DNA of 64,000 bases from Pleionea sediminis (GTDB lineage Bacteria; Pseudomonadota; Gammaproteobacteria; Enterobacterales; Kangiellaceae). Within the stretch, counting starts at the first letter, position 1. Each line of letters begins with the position of its first letter. Shown here piece by piece: positions 56,901 through 58,599 of the stretch. A program made the translations under genes and the position numbers. The stretch is from NCBI RefSeq assembly GCF_007570825.1, contig NZ_SUNB01000004.1:124001-188000 (forward strand). Direction: 5' to 3'. The notes below the pieces were generated by a model. That model made no database searches. It was not told the DNA's origin and worked only from the letters and a program-made list of their open reading frames with translations.

Positions 56901-57195
56901 GTATCATGAATTTTTCTTTGGAGGAGAAAGACCGTTATCTCATGAATTAGCTGATGGAATAGCGGGAGAGGTAAAAACTCCGGTAGGAGTACCTTTAAAG
57001 GAAAATGCTGTGTTTAATCATGCAGACAAAGCTGCACATAAGCAACTTCAGCCAGATGGTGGAGTTTTGTTTTTCAATTTGAAACATACAGAAACTAATC
57101 AAGCTCAACTTGATTGGCTTCAAACAATACTAAGGACTGGCGATGGTATTGATCGTCCACTTCCTCAGAATGTAAATGTAGAATTTGTACAATAA
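32986..57195 (+). CDS. Giant RHS/YD-repeat and cadherin-array polymorphic toxin-like protein (8069 aa)
   Basis: One uninterrupted frame of 8069 codons. The order, in approximate residues, is: an N-terminal RHS start (1-160, no Sec signal peptide); YD repeats with many YD/YN and 'DxxGN' signatures (160-3545); two concanavalin-like insertions in that block (1566-1762 and 1814-1979) and one cadherin-like domain (2042-2137); tandem cadherin/He_PIG-type domains (3549-6649); a low-complexity Ser/Thr-rich linker (6650-6865); a second YD block (6866-7242); LysM (7257-7307); a hydrophobic segment (7343-7403); pretoxin-like helices; and a variable C-terminal domain. RHS proteins form a hollow beta-cage that holds a C-terminal toxin. 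The usual DPxGL-type closing motif is not seen. AAGGA lies 8 bases before ATG 32986, and a candidate immunity gene follows. Confidence 0.9.
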   Translation: MTALITAQGLGFFDSSLNIIGQNGVLGNGSLGQNGEQLYVNAATGNLLVQRQDEILVGQGLDTRVVRTYNSKGLFNDDNKDNWRLNLEKSLSFSGVNNQAGGTITRLGGDGSQTVYTYNEDKGHYESTAGSGAHDSIRWDDENEQWIWQNGSSQVEEVYGADGRIQAMRDPDGNTTTYGYTDALITTITQSDGQVTTLNYDGDELQSIETLKDGQVKSRVSYDYDDAGRLDTVTVDITSSIDNETQSYETSYTYFDNNNIKSITQSDGSQVSFTYVERDGQFFVKTVTDGENNTTTYNYYNDADGDGNWTRNSNDNGRYTEVINPDGEATRVYYDPQGYLTRVESPAVDGQTLVTRYGYDGDGNLIWTVNPDNIQTDFDYDANGNQILSRDGEGNTVRRDFSEDNKLIRETVYRVADPDAMNQGEAPSDGVSTYFVYDDEGHLRFTVNTEGGVSEKRYTTLGQVEQQWVFTQSTFNGALSLDNVSNLEALTTWSDNLTNKSNSQLTTFEYTAFGQLERTTTWHKVKADGSGDDSDVKHYATTQFVYDRHGQLLKQITPRGVATAQEGDFETSYVYDGLGRVRQTIDAKGNAFTTEYDDANSTVMSHNGLGMITSSVYDNAGRLLSVTQRGNENRLLGQTTYSYDANGRITSETDAHGFRTYFFYDTVGRKKYSVDRFGAVTEWRYNNRSQVEEKIHYANTVSDTSSWFDNDTLTVTLTTEAFEAAETGFKPAADAELDRKVINTYDNAGRLISTFDGAMTTTQTYDGAGQLIKVEQSGADGSRVNRMFFDDNGRELGTLDAEGYLIQNRYDAAGQLTQQIRYHQATDESLRAEGNWDELLSSIESAAEYDSNQNIHRFNFYNNSGQLVGTVNGEGYLTEHQYNKDGQKIKTIAYAERVTVDDNTTWQTLSITDSEQDQVSEWVYNALGQVIETIDPQNNVKRMTYDTAGNLVKVELAEKTGTGEVRYQYNRYDEAGRVIGKLDSNVSTALGGEATVTDIDNALLTEGTKTVYDNGGRLTQTINAFGDKTWFFYNDRGQLTYTVNAEGGVTQNDYNAFGDIEKSRQYVNTIDTTNLQGGHDSEMKALAEQGVLSIDNTLDTVTEFTFNRRGLLRDTLRQIINSQGQVDNWQTRNVYNTWGELKTKHSDIDETSNIESGNHVLTQSFDYDKRGLKTKTTADVGGINRSTEIKYDAFGRAETFIDALGNETTTTYDKLGREIVVTNALDHSVSTTYDAFDRVLTKTDANNTTTRYSYDDAARTMTVTYPGGVQTVTTTNEFGETVKVINGEGEVTQYEYDDNGQLLKTINALGHETESQYDKGRLKFSIDADGRKTEYTYDKVGRVFQQIVDPDNLRIISENYYDGKGQTVWTKDAEGVYTKTEFDTLGQVKRVIVDPSQIDASVFKTGDAEAQKQAYETIGANEVAHLNLVTEYAYDAQGNQVTVTEGASSDNPKVTQYEYDALGQLKLKTVDPEGIHSTTSYHYDEQGNLLSQKDAHNKKSYFVYDELNRVIYTVNKKGFVTEKIYNDNGQLIEERLYDNPINEMQERRPVNTLDYITREAIEAQLQTAERINIQENFDDSNLNDFIIDGNNVFAVENGKLVFHHNTTTTEPESFKSKEPLQFAHELTTSFEITVGDDTQNTYFYGGLFNNPESTESGMHRQSVLIEYGQIKLVSIFGNQFDTKTVGRIEANSTYIIEFDTSSDFSTLYIHKKGEPRDGQQSLTVGVDDEEWGDTYFEILSNPGVRSYAPIEIDNLSIQSSKNYSQTQYIYNSRGQKQFIVNAEGYAIENVFDVNGKVIATHNYQDKNAIQSLVWDENSGFKSNSNRIEKISGGEGWQDIVLSENTIENGSGSLRFRAPNGTESNRFISGLTTNSDGSYEDIQFGLQINGDSLSVFESGSNVHTSNIEFSDSTEFQILIEGDLVIYQYRNLGQQTFTTFYTSSPTDVNSFANYRAGVAIFNEGVVLEDIVFSDHTDTISTQYFYDELGRKVYTIDAGGYLSQSIFDNSGNVIETRSYDINIPNYINSKELIDAFIGSNQQGSVSSFEQLESLSFVSGTSFSYQLPQLLGGTETSGPISYAISGLPASIAFDSFSHRLTGQPSTAHEGHYALTISAFDTAGNSTTKTVSLIIKSPETEDFNYHKNQFLYDASGRQRFSVNSQGNITESIYNDRGQVTETKKYRNLARFNLIDSLKAENKPLTAESLQEKLNSMRGRVKLSVSAYAVFDSAGRERFKINHLGHVTENIFDKLGRVIKTTVYEQPISNISSNAKTESSIKSALDSTGARSSYFIYDSKGQLRYTVDAKKYVSESIYDAKGNVTDSIDYDNAYTGSLNLNDLTEDNFAQIYNLQSLSANDRHSRTVYDDLGNVERVYDAENKQLFDLYTYDANNNVLTHTNKKGHTWEYAYDRLGNLIEELSPEDRFYVTSSMGYSQEANTRLIKRMTFDAFGNVLTKSEGYVDAEFIQDLGVYNADTSEMRTTTYQYDELGRQTSVIHPAIRKSNGTYKSLFTETTYDAFGNAVVNKDAAGNYSYRVYDSMSRERFAVDSEGFVTEYLYNALGNQSDVIRYSKRLSDFESREGKAYSEEELVAYFETNVDNNKRTIRKSYDSLNRLINISQPEVLVFDPATGEETLQTPQTKYIYNAFGDLIKEGIYLGNNEWSETHYFYNKLGQKTGIVNALGHYTETQFNEFGDVERTIEYAKTVNFDSEGNPQVDNNGKPIVELNRVGQDNFSASLGTDRIKSFEYNALGQVTKEFVETIEYSSANINLEVPNKFTQSKALIKETGYDELGNILTVKQGDSVLKTEYNVLGHAIAGSEQAIERLTGTEVVDIKGNQGVRNSGIDPDLGLRDSEASESKKGAYTSFHTDVFGNVLSERRYFYGISESGNVTKSNQDITTLYRYDVLGNKTSETDGEGHTTRYLHDDLGRVIEIQKLYKNAQETKTYLSKTTYAYDRNGQQLHTEIHLDNNGDRSSVGTSYDNQLDFSATENQISAVAYNAFGEVIAKGDRKYDPDSEESYEAYVASLEEHFEYDANGRLKRSVAGDNEHNTGTITTDYFYDLNGMTLKEVTSDKGEKTYEYDILGRKQKEVLHGYIKTFNLDEGQDPFEVKPEISYQYDRWGNVIQRTDAENNIYRYEYNHQNQLTKEFKPLAKAYDKDGAAILDDDGLFRAVTENFYDLQGRLIATSERTQLGWNTRYKIYNSYNQVITEVDAEKAQTHYAYDVLGRMIAKENALGYVQTFEYDKNDQLVKMGDIRVKTIDGQEEAYNQELVKYDYNALGNQTKAQFSHSLDAFGNVIWATTYTDYDVRGNVIKKQSAEVTNNIDGDSMIEGTTVYSHFDSKGRKDWERNGLWGTDASTPANPGNTNLNEHRWTYDYFGRAVTYNNLGGTDFTYVYNDKGQMIRKVRTSEKDVTRIDVNNNEVYAHGIEYTYYDNGSLKSIIDKDTKNYSYYGYNKNGQRDYERTEGFDAQNKRFDLETITKYDSLGRFEQVQTIDRLQTVTYTSPIDGTSRTTNVVKMRVDYKYDEVGNRRAMQVASKFAYNAEDPVNAAPIAQSNSQSYTINEPLNGLFSTGNNPHIIGNNIFNDEDISQGYSLTYSAEVAYGRWVREQTDPNDPREPQREYEEFDELRGFVWREIGYKAIPDWMRLEVNNNRFELHIDDMPEGTSSYGGLGSRIGNPTDQGSTENPGQFKIRLNAQDRFGRRGYSYFFVNVNPYQNKRPSVNPIQDISLYEGTSDSFDLATQFSDVENDALTFSAQAFNSSGQLVELPNWITLSSTGELQIVNAKALNNQDRSVRIKITATETSTSESYSVSDEFVVNVIAQNDAPEIDEGITDQSNIHAEIGEFFEFYIPEDAFKDVNGDDLEYEISGLPLNLQFNAETKRIYGTPTLAEEGLYNVKVTVKDPSGLSATDEFFISVNNTPLAQGTLNDRSYEATREFHFNIRTPFSDPNGDTLVYEAKQRVEFDIPIDDDGEIEPFDDRFTPLNQPLNFPNNESGSFITDIPDWMEFDQQSGVFSGSAPTSAAGETFNIRVRAFDGYRTSPWREFEFSITPYVNQRPTAGNLSNKIIDEGDALNYQINKSLFNDADGDTLTYSVYQIVNGQQRPIPSWMTQSENSDRILLGGSLTGITHDQNYRLRVVATEVGTDESYSVAKDFTITVIADNDAPIVSNPPTAPYTVLADETRILNLPDDLFTDPNSDALTITVDNKPSWITFDAANMRLTANAPASQVGAHTVTLRATDPEGAFVTQTININVNRLPIVTGSWPTSQTREVERFYSFNVANLFSDPDGHALTFSAQEQVTIDIPGDDFEDDPRFGEPVRETNFPSGPGETVTFYRDLPDWLNITETGVISGTPPTNLENTSLTIRVAVNDGFSTIYREYDLNLTPYINQRPTAGNLGNRTIGEGDTLNYQINKNLFNDADGDTLTYSVYHIVNGQQRAIPGWMTQSENSDRILLGGSLAGITQDQSYRLRVVATEVGTDETYSVSEDFYINVIADNDAPIVSNAPSAPYTVLADETRVINLPDDLFTDPNSDALTITVDNKPSWITFDAANMRLTANAPSSQVGAHTVTLRATDPEGAFVTQTININVNRLPIVTGSWPTSQTREVERFYSFNVANLFSDPDGHALTFSAQEKAEIEIPGDDFEDDPRYGEPVREPSFPSGPGETVTFYRDLPSWLTMTEAGVLSGTPPTGTQNSTLTIRVQVSDGYSMVQREFDLNLTPYVNQRPTAGNLSNRTIGEGDALNYQINKSLFNDADGDALTYNVYHIVNGQQRAIPGWMTQSENGDRILLGGSLTGITQDQSYRIRVVATEVGTDETYSVAEDFYINVTADNDAPVVNTAPASSYTAQVGQFFDLDLPQDTFTDVNGDSLSYTVDGKPSWLNFNADQLRFTGTPSAGQLGTYTLILRATDPDGASVSHSFDIHVNRAPIQSGNWPSTRSTQVQRSFAFNLGAAFSDPDGHSLSFSAQEEVTVEIPVDDLDNERDYGEPMEPQFPSGPGETFTFYRDLPSWLNLSAGGVLSGTPPTNVQNTTITVRLQVTDGYSTIARSFDLNLTPYVNVGPVVSRPLADQGVQETRSGTYTFPSNAFTDSDGHSLSYSARLTNGNALPSWMTFNASTRTFSFAPGYGNQGSYDIRVTANDGNGGTVDDVFRLNVTEGPNRAPYINSALPNQTAQESVLRSFNFSSTAFRDPDGHSLTYSARLSNGSSLPSWIGFNASTRQFTVNPAYGHQGNYDIRVTASDGRGGSVSDVFRLTVAKGPNRNPVAGNIPTQSINEGQALNYTLASSLFTDPDGDALSYTAYRIVNGQQQDLPSWLSFNSSTRTFSGTRTGITRDENYVIRVVAQETSTSQRYSASDDFTLRVFANNDAPVVNNSPASSYTARVGQAFNLDLPQDTFTDVNGDALTYSVTGKPSWLSFTANQLRFTGTPSASHVGSSTITLRATDPDGAYVTKSFVLHVNRPPELTGSWPSTRATQVQRSFAFNLGSAFSDPDGHTLSFSAQEEVTVEIPVDDLDNEREYGEPMEPQFPSGPGETVTFYRDLPSWLNLSAGGVLSGTPPTNVQNTTITVRLQVTDGYSTIARSFDLNLTPYVNVGPVVSRSLADQSVQETRTGTYTFPSNAFTDSDGHSLSYSARLNNGSALPSWISFNASTRTFSFAPGYGNQGSYDIRVTANDGNGGTVADVFRLSVSQGPNRAPYVNSALPNQSAQESISRSFSFSSTAFRDPDGNPLTYSARLSNGSSLPSWINFNASTRQFTVNPAYGHQGSYDIRVTASDGRGGSVADVFRLTVAKGPNRNPVAGNIPTQSINEGQTLNYTLASSLFTDPDGDALSYSAYRIVNGQQQSLPSWLSFNASTRTFSGTRTGITRDETYTIRVIARETSTSQRYSASDDFTLRVFANNDAPVVNNPPASSYTARVGQAFNLDLPQNTFTDANGDALTYSVTGKPSWLSFTASQLRFSGTPSASQVGSSTITLRATDPDGAYVTKSFVLHVNRPPELTGSWPSTRSTQVQRSFAFNLGSAFSDPDGHALSFTAKEVVTVEIPGDDFEEDPRFGEPMEPSFPSATGETVTFLRDLPSWLNLSAGGVLSGTPPTNVQNTTMTIQLLVSDGYSSIFRAFNLSLRPYQNVAPVVSRALADQSVQETQSSTYTFPSSAFTDSDGHSLSYSARLNNGSALPSWISFNASTRTFSFAPGYGNQGSYDIRVTANDGNGGTVADVFRLSVSQGPNRPPYVNSPLPNQSAQENVSRSFSFSSTAFRDPDGNPLTYSASLSNGSRLPSWITFNASTRQFTVNPAYGNRGNYDIRVTANDGRGSTIFDVFRLSVAPGANRSPIVSSAIPNRSAQKTVYWSYTVSSNTFTDPDGDSLTYSAQYKTPGRWIDLGDFGERVWVDGFWSNELPSWLSFNASTRRFTGTPPSSAPSSIELRVVARDPSNAAAYEDFTLSIGAAPNSAPRVNAAIPDRVGYRGQSFNYSFPSNTFTDANGDRLTYSARQSNGNALPSWLSFNSLTRTFSGTPPTTGTYYISVTASDGRGGSVTDTFRLTVNQPVNQPPVLNRELLDMFGMQRNNFLYRIPDNAFTDPNGDSLTYSAKQSNGAALPSWLSFNASTRVFSGTPYITGTWYIRITASDGKGGSASDVVQLRIIRNFEDPTGPFEPGGPQIPFNIAKTSTLQRTSASPEMLRSATSFQPMTLSASSVSSKDETLQTTRDVKRLDQVNKSLRRIDTRFTRMNLSSVRKSFDTNRTKVNASDTGDLVSLSKKLETTANRNDMRGFYSTLDEFSSRLPTESTDTSLAKSAVSIQPMAKSLTSSSDPMTYASTAAATTDTPRYAVEFTETDTIGIEPNDNIWARNRYEEYEDRWNDIIPQTVGQVKNYWYQYDKENRVTLAEGIRSYNNGNHEVKITKNQGSLLKYDALGNQVMRVFGADDAFRAEKYEYNSRGELLGVYQEYKEITGSNYKREFSDTDWLNENIRNNYYSDDSKWQLSQSRTYDVAGRVVNQATYYTDESSKVIGVRAYGGRTTLYADAYGIKKEEQVTAYDLDGRVKKVVNKGFDKNYWGDVFDRNNNSDSVDNSEAKTKVDDAHYYDLSQVLYNAGSYDKAGNLSSYQYEKLRKGEGDEEHKSQYVLTYTYQYSSFDSYKVRHVKGKGDTTDHKDGNTFITFDKNGNKKSIRETHATKLTDDQYRYFRYNGEGQIVYKMWGELEDGELVTDEDESNVRHYFYANGKQLGSIDGDGGIHFDEQAAYKLVSPQAASSKSSYSVRDGDTLRSIAQMVYGSSTMWYVIADANGLSDDAAVLQSGQTLVLPSVNSSANDADAFKPYNAGEIEGSLQPAVPLIPPPKDDGCGIIGQIIMIVIVVVVTAYLGPIAANALGTFGGYAVAGFVGSVASQVAGNAMGIVDGIDFKQAAVAGLTAGAGAAISEGLQGMKAFKEMQTAAKMLAAGISVPVGVAANKLLGQPASFQWSNVAMAMIGAGLNAETDISSQVSDTWWAPFAEAGMSIVRSGITHTIRKGIYKEGKWDTASVVADAFGNAFGNSAAGYLKAQAVPAEIRKLGSSAIDAYWQAEVKGADPATARQTAIDTAYKSERFKGAAVDLMWEDNFNDNWDKSFGLSFDQNLFDVSFESSSATDVADTSEVSQANTEGTVEGNTSVEESKEVEAVPVPVPAEDTVSTDPINQQVGAGILSNELSMEDIHHRVRSLAGSERSSSEIPEYLRIIDQDAYDYLQGSYGGRKSYKEFEALENLRGELRDARALSGEESGTLLVKFNKDVSNFQKLDDILKVTGGYFSPETAADLIDQINSGASTINVARARGESELYYDHLKSNDSNRQSLFDIRNYHKNATASTIDLAVSRYDASVLHNDAALPMQLDLSDEVGVNRAVDSAINTAFLVAGIGDIALLPLALMRAPATQVTRGFVSGDPGALRSIVKGAKAGNTSKIGELEIIKELRARGQNVHVINDQLPLRKEQGRYHEFFFGGERPLSHELADGIAGEVKTPVGVPLKENAVFNHADKAAHKQLQPDGGVLFFNLKHTETNQAQLDWLQTILRTGDGIDRPLPQNVNVEFVQ
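37680..38920 (+). other. Two concanavalin/LamG-like domains inserted in the YD repeats
   Basis: Between YD repeats there are two non-YD stretches. The first, at 37680-38270, starts around NIQENFDDSNLNDFIIDGNN and has beta-strand patterns with WGDTYFEILSN. The second, at 38425-38920, has EGWQDIVLSE, EIQFQLQ-type alternation and ILIEGDLVIYQYRN. Each is about 165-195 residues. Both look like concanavalin A-like lectin/glucanase sandwiches ('N.ftv.f...GG..FG' logic), which is an inference from strand pattern only. Confidence 0.5.
39110..39395 (+). other. Isolated cadherin-like (He_PIG-type) domain in the first YD region
   Basis: About 95 residues carry the same pattern as the later array: FSYQLPQLLGGTETSGPISY, then GLPASIAFDSFSHRLTGQPS and HYALTISAFDTAGNSTTKTV. 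It interrupts the YD repeats early and shows that the cadherin family was inserted at more than one place in this gene. Confidence 0.65.
45154..47163 (+). repeat. Two tandem copies of a 1005-bp unit in the array
   Basis: The string AATCAGCG...CC-AAC starts the unit at 45154, 46159 and 47164: two intervals of exactly 1005 bases (335 codons). Each unit spans about three domains, beginning NQRPTAGNL and ending LNLTPY. Long nucleotide runs are identical (for example GGATCTTGGCCGACGTCACA), but scattered synonymous changes show the copies are not brand new. Confidence 0.85.
48166..51369 (+). repeat. Two tandem copies of a 1602-bp unit in the array
   Basis: The unit that starts NVGPVVSR begins at 48166 and 49768, and the next copy begins NVAPVVSR at 51370: two intervals of exactly 1602 bases (534 codons). 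Each unit has about five cadherin-like domains, including the motif FAPGYGNQGSYDIRVTANDG. A partial third copy of two domains runs from 51370 to about 51970. A related partial unit lies before 48166 (47.5-48.2 kb). Confidence 0.85.
53580..54710 (+). repeat. Second YD-repeat block
   Basis: About 375 residues with YD signatures such as YQYDKENRV, YDALGNQV, YNSRGELL, YDVAGRV and YDLDGRV. It resumes the RHS pattern after the cadherin array and the low-complexity linker, so the two YD blocks may form one cage with the array looped out between them. Confidence 0.8.
54754..54906 (+). other. LysM domain in the giant protein
   Basis: About 50 residues, SYSVRDGDTLRSIAQMVYGS, then YVIADANGL and LQSGQTLVLP, match LysM: 'Y.V..GDTL..IA...yG....i..aN.l......l..Gq.L.iP'. 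LysM binds peptidoglycan and related glycans. It sits between the second YD block and the hydrophobic segment. Confidence 0.9.
55010..55620 (+). other. Hydrophobic segment and pretoxin-like helical region
   Basis: Residues about 7343-7403 begin with CGIIGQIIMIVIVVVVTAY and continue as small-residue-rich hydrophobic helices (AVAGFVGSVASQVAGNAMG). The following AAVAGLTAGAGAAISEGLQG and later AAGISVPVGVAANK resemble the pretoxin helical regions of contact-dependent inhibition and RHS proteins, which can act in membrane translocation. This is a structural guess from composition. Confidence 0.5.
56802..57195 (+). other. Variable C-terminal toxin domain (possible PD-(D/E)XK nuclease)
   Basis: The last 131 residues start KIGELEIIKELRARGQNVHV and have the triple LADGIAGEVKTP, where Asp, Glu and Lys are spaced as in a PD-(D/E)XK core (D-x(n)-E-x-K), preceded by a Glu-containing helix (ELEIIKEL). 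They end NVNVEFVQ. Codon use from about 56.04 kb on shifts toward AGA, GGA and ATA compared with the array, as expected for an exchanged toxin tip. The fold assignment is tentative. Confidence 0.45.
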
Positions 57196-57208
57196 AGGAT
57201 AAATTTTT

Positions 57209-57640
57209 ATGAGCTATGATGTTGCTATTTTTTTTAATTCGAGTGAATCGAAAATTAATAATGTTAAAGATCAGTTAGCGAATATATTTGGAATACCATT
57301 TGATTCAGATGAAGAGCCTGAGGCTCGAGTTTTTGGCCTTGAATTCTATTTGAGTAAGAGGAAAAGCTATCTAAAAGATGAAGAAGGAATGAAGTTTTCC
57401 GACTATAGTTTTCAATTAGAAATTACTTCTAGAATAGCTGGAACGGATATAATTCATCCAATTGGCTTTATGATTGCGGAAACGTTATCAGCAAATACAA
57501 ATGATAGCGTTATGTTCTGCTTATCTTCAGTTGAAATTTTGGGAGCTGTTTTCAAAAATGGAAAAATAATAAATGACAAGATGTCAAATCTTAATGAGGT
57601 AATTGGTAATTCTCGTTGGAATTATTCTCGCAATAATTAA
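57209..57640 (+). CDS. Candidate immunity protein for the giant toxin
   Basis: A 143-residue acidic protein with no signal peptide or membrane segment. It begins MSYDVAIFFNSSESKINNV and has alternating strands and helices. It starts 13 bases after the giant gene's stop, with AAGGA as SD in the gap, and ends just before a good terminator, so the two genes form one transcription unit. Small cytosolic proteins directly downstream of a variable C-terminal toxin tip are usually cognate immunity proteins that bind and block the toxin. I do not recognise the family. Confidence 0.6.
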   Translation: MSYDVAIFFNSSESKINNVKDQLANIFGIPFDSDEEPEARVFGLEFYLSKRKSYLKDEEGMKFSDYSFQLEITSRIAGTDIIHPIGFMIAETLSANTNDSVMFCLSSVEILGAVFKNGKIINDKMSNLNEVIGNSRWNYSRNN

Positions 57641-57665
57641 CAGCTAGTATTTCCTAGGATCATTT

Positions 57666-57715
57666 AAGCCAAATAAAGTGTAATAACTAGTGTCTTAGAC
57701 CTTATTTGGCTTTTT
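57666..57715 (+). terminator. Intrinsic terminator after the toxin-immunity unit
   Basis: An 11-bp perfect stem, AAGCCAAATAA (57666-57676) with TTATTTGGCTT (57702-57712), is followed by TTT to 57715. The loop is about 25 bases long. It closes the unit formed by the giant gene and the immunity gene. Confidence 0.75.
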
Positions 57716-57825
57716 CTCAGTTCTAAAGCTCATCAATTGAATTTTTAGAAGAATTCTGGTAATAATTCACATCTTTTTATTATTGAGATTTTCGTCACAG
57801 TCTATATATTGTTGGCGGAAATCTC

Positions 57826-58473
57826 TTGATCAAAAGTATGAAAAATATGCAATTACTAAGATTACTTTCAATAGTTGGGCTTATTTTAGTCCTTTCTAGC
57901 TGTAAAAGTGACTCTTCCGATGGTTCTGAGCCGCCAATAGTCGAGGAAGGTGACTTTGATGTCATTTATGTCACGGTTAAGCTCGAGGGAATGCCTGAGT
58001 TATTCGCAACAACGGATACAGTAAATTCAAATAAAACTGAATTAAAAATTTATTTTGATATCAATGAAGATAATGTCATATCTAAAGGCGATTTGACGAT
58101 CGATTTGCGTCCAATTCTTTTCACAACCAATGGCGATTATCGGCTTGAGGCAAATTTAACTCGAGTCTACTTGCAAGATGATATTGACGAAATCCTTGAA
58201 AAGGGACTTCAGTTTGAAGTTGCCGATAACGAGATAACTTTTATTGTTGGTAAGGCATGGAGTGAGCAATTAGAATATTTTTCTTCGAACACACAATTAA
58301 GCGCGCAAATTTTTTACTGGGATGAAAATGACGTACAATCGAGCGATTACCTGCCCGCATATCGTCGGTTTACTCAAGTCAATAATAATTTAATTATTAA
58401 AGATGATCTTCGAGATTATGAAGGTAATGCCTCAATAATTGATATTCAAGAAATACGAATCGATTATTTATAA
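57826..58473 (+). CDS. Lipoprotein, function unknown
   Basis: A 215-residue protein with a lipoprotein signal: LLRLLSIVGLILVLSSC, where the Cys after LSS is the lipidation site. The mature region has an acidic, beta-rich pattern and the segment IYFDINEDNVISKGD, which resembles an EF-hand-like or dockerin-like calcium loop (DINEDNVISKGD). GGCGGA lies 6 bases before TTG 57826; ATG 57838 is an alternative start. It is single, with no clear operon. Confidence 0.7.
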   Translation: MIKSMKNMQLLRLLSIVGLILVLSSCKSDSSDGSEPPIVEEGDFDVIYVTVKLEGMPELFATTDTVNSNKTELKIYFDINEDNVISKGDLTIDLRPILFTTNGDYRLEANLTRVYLQDDIDEILEKGLQFEVADNEITFIVGKAWSEQLEYFSSNTQLSAQIFYWDENDVQSSDYLPAYRRFTQVNNNLIIKDDLRDYEGNASIIDIQEIRIDYL

Positions 58474-58599
58474 TATTGTTTTGAATTTAGTCTAAAAACC
58501 TGACCTCAAATAAATTCAAAATACTAATTTTTAGTATGAGAAGGATTTCATACAGAATATTTAACAGGGACAATTATTTATCTAATTTAAGGATCAACA

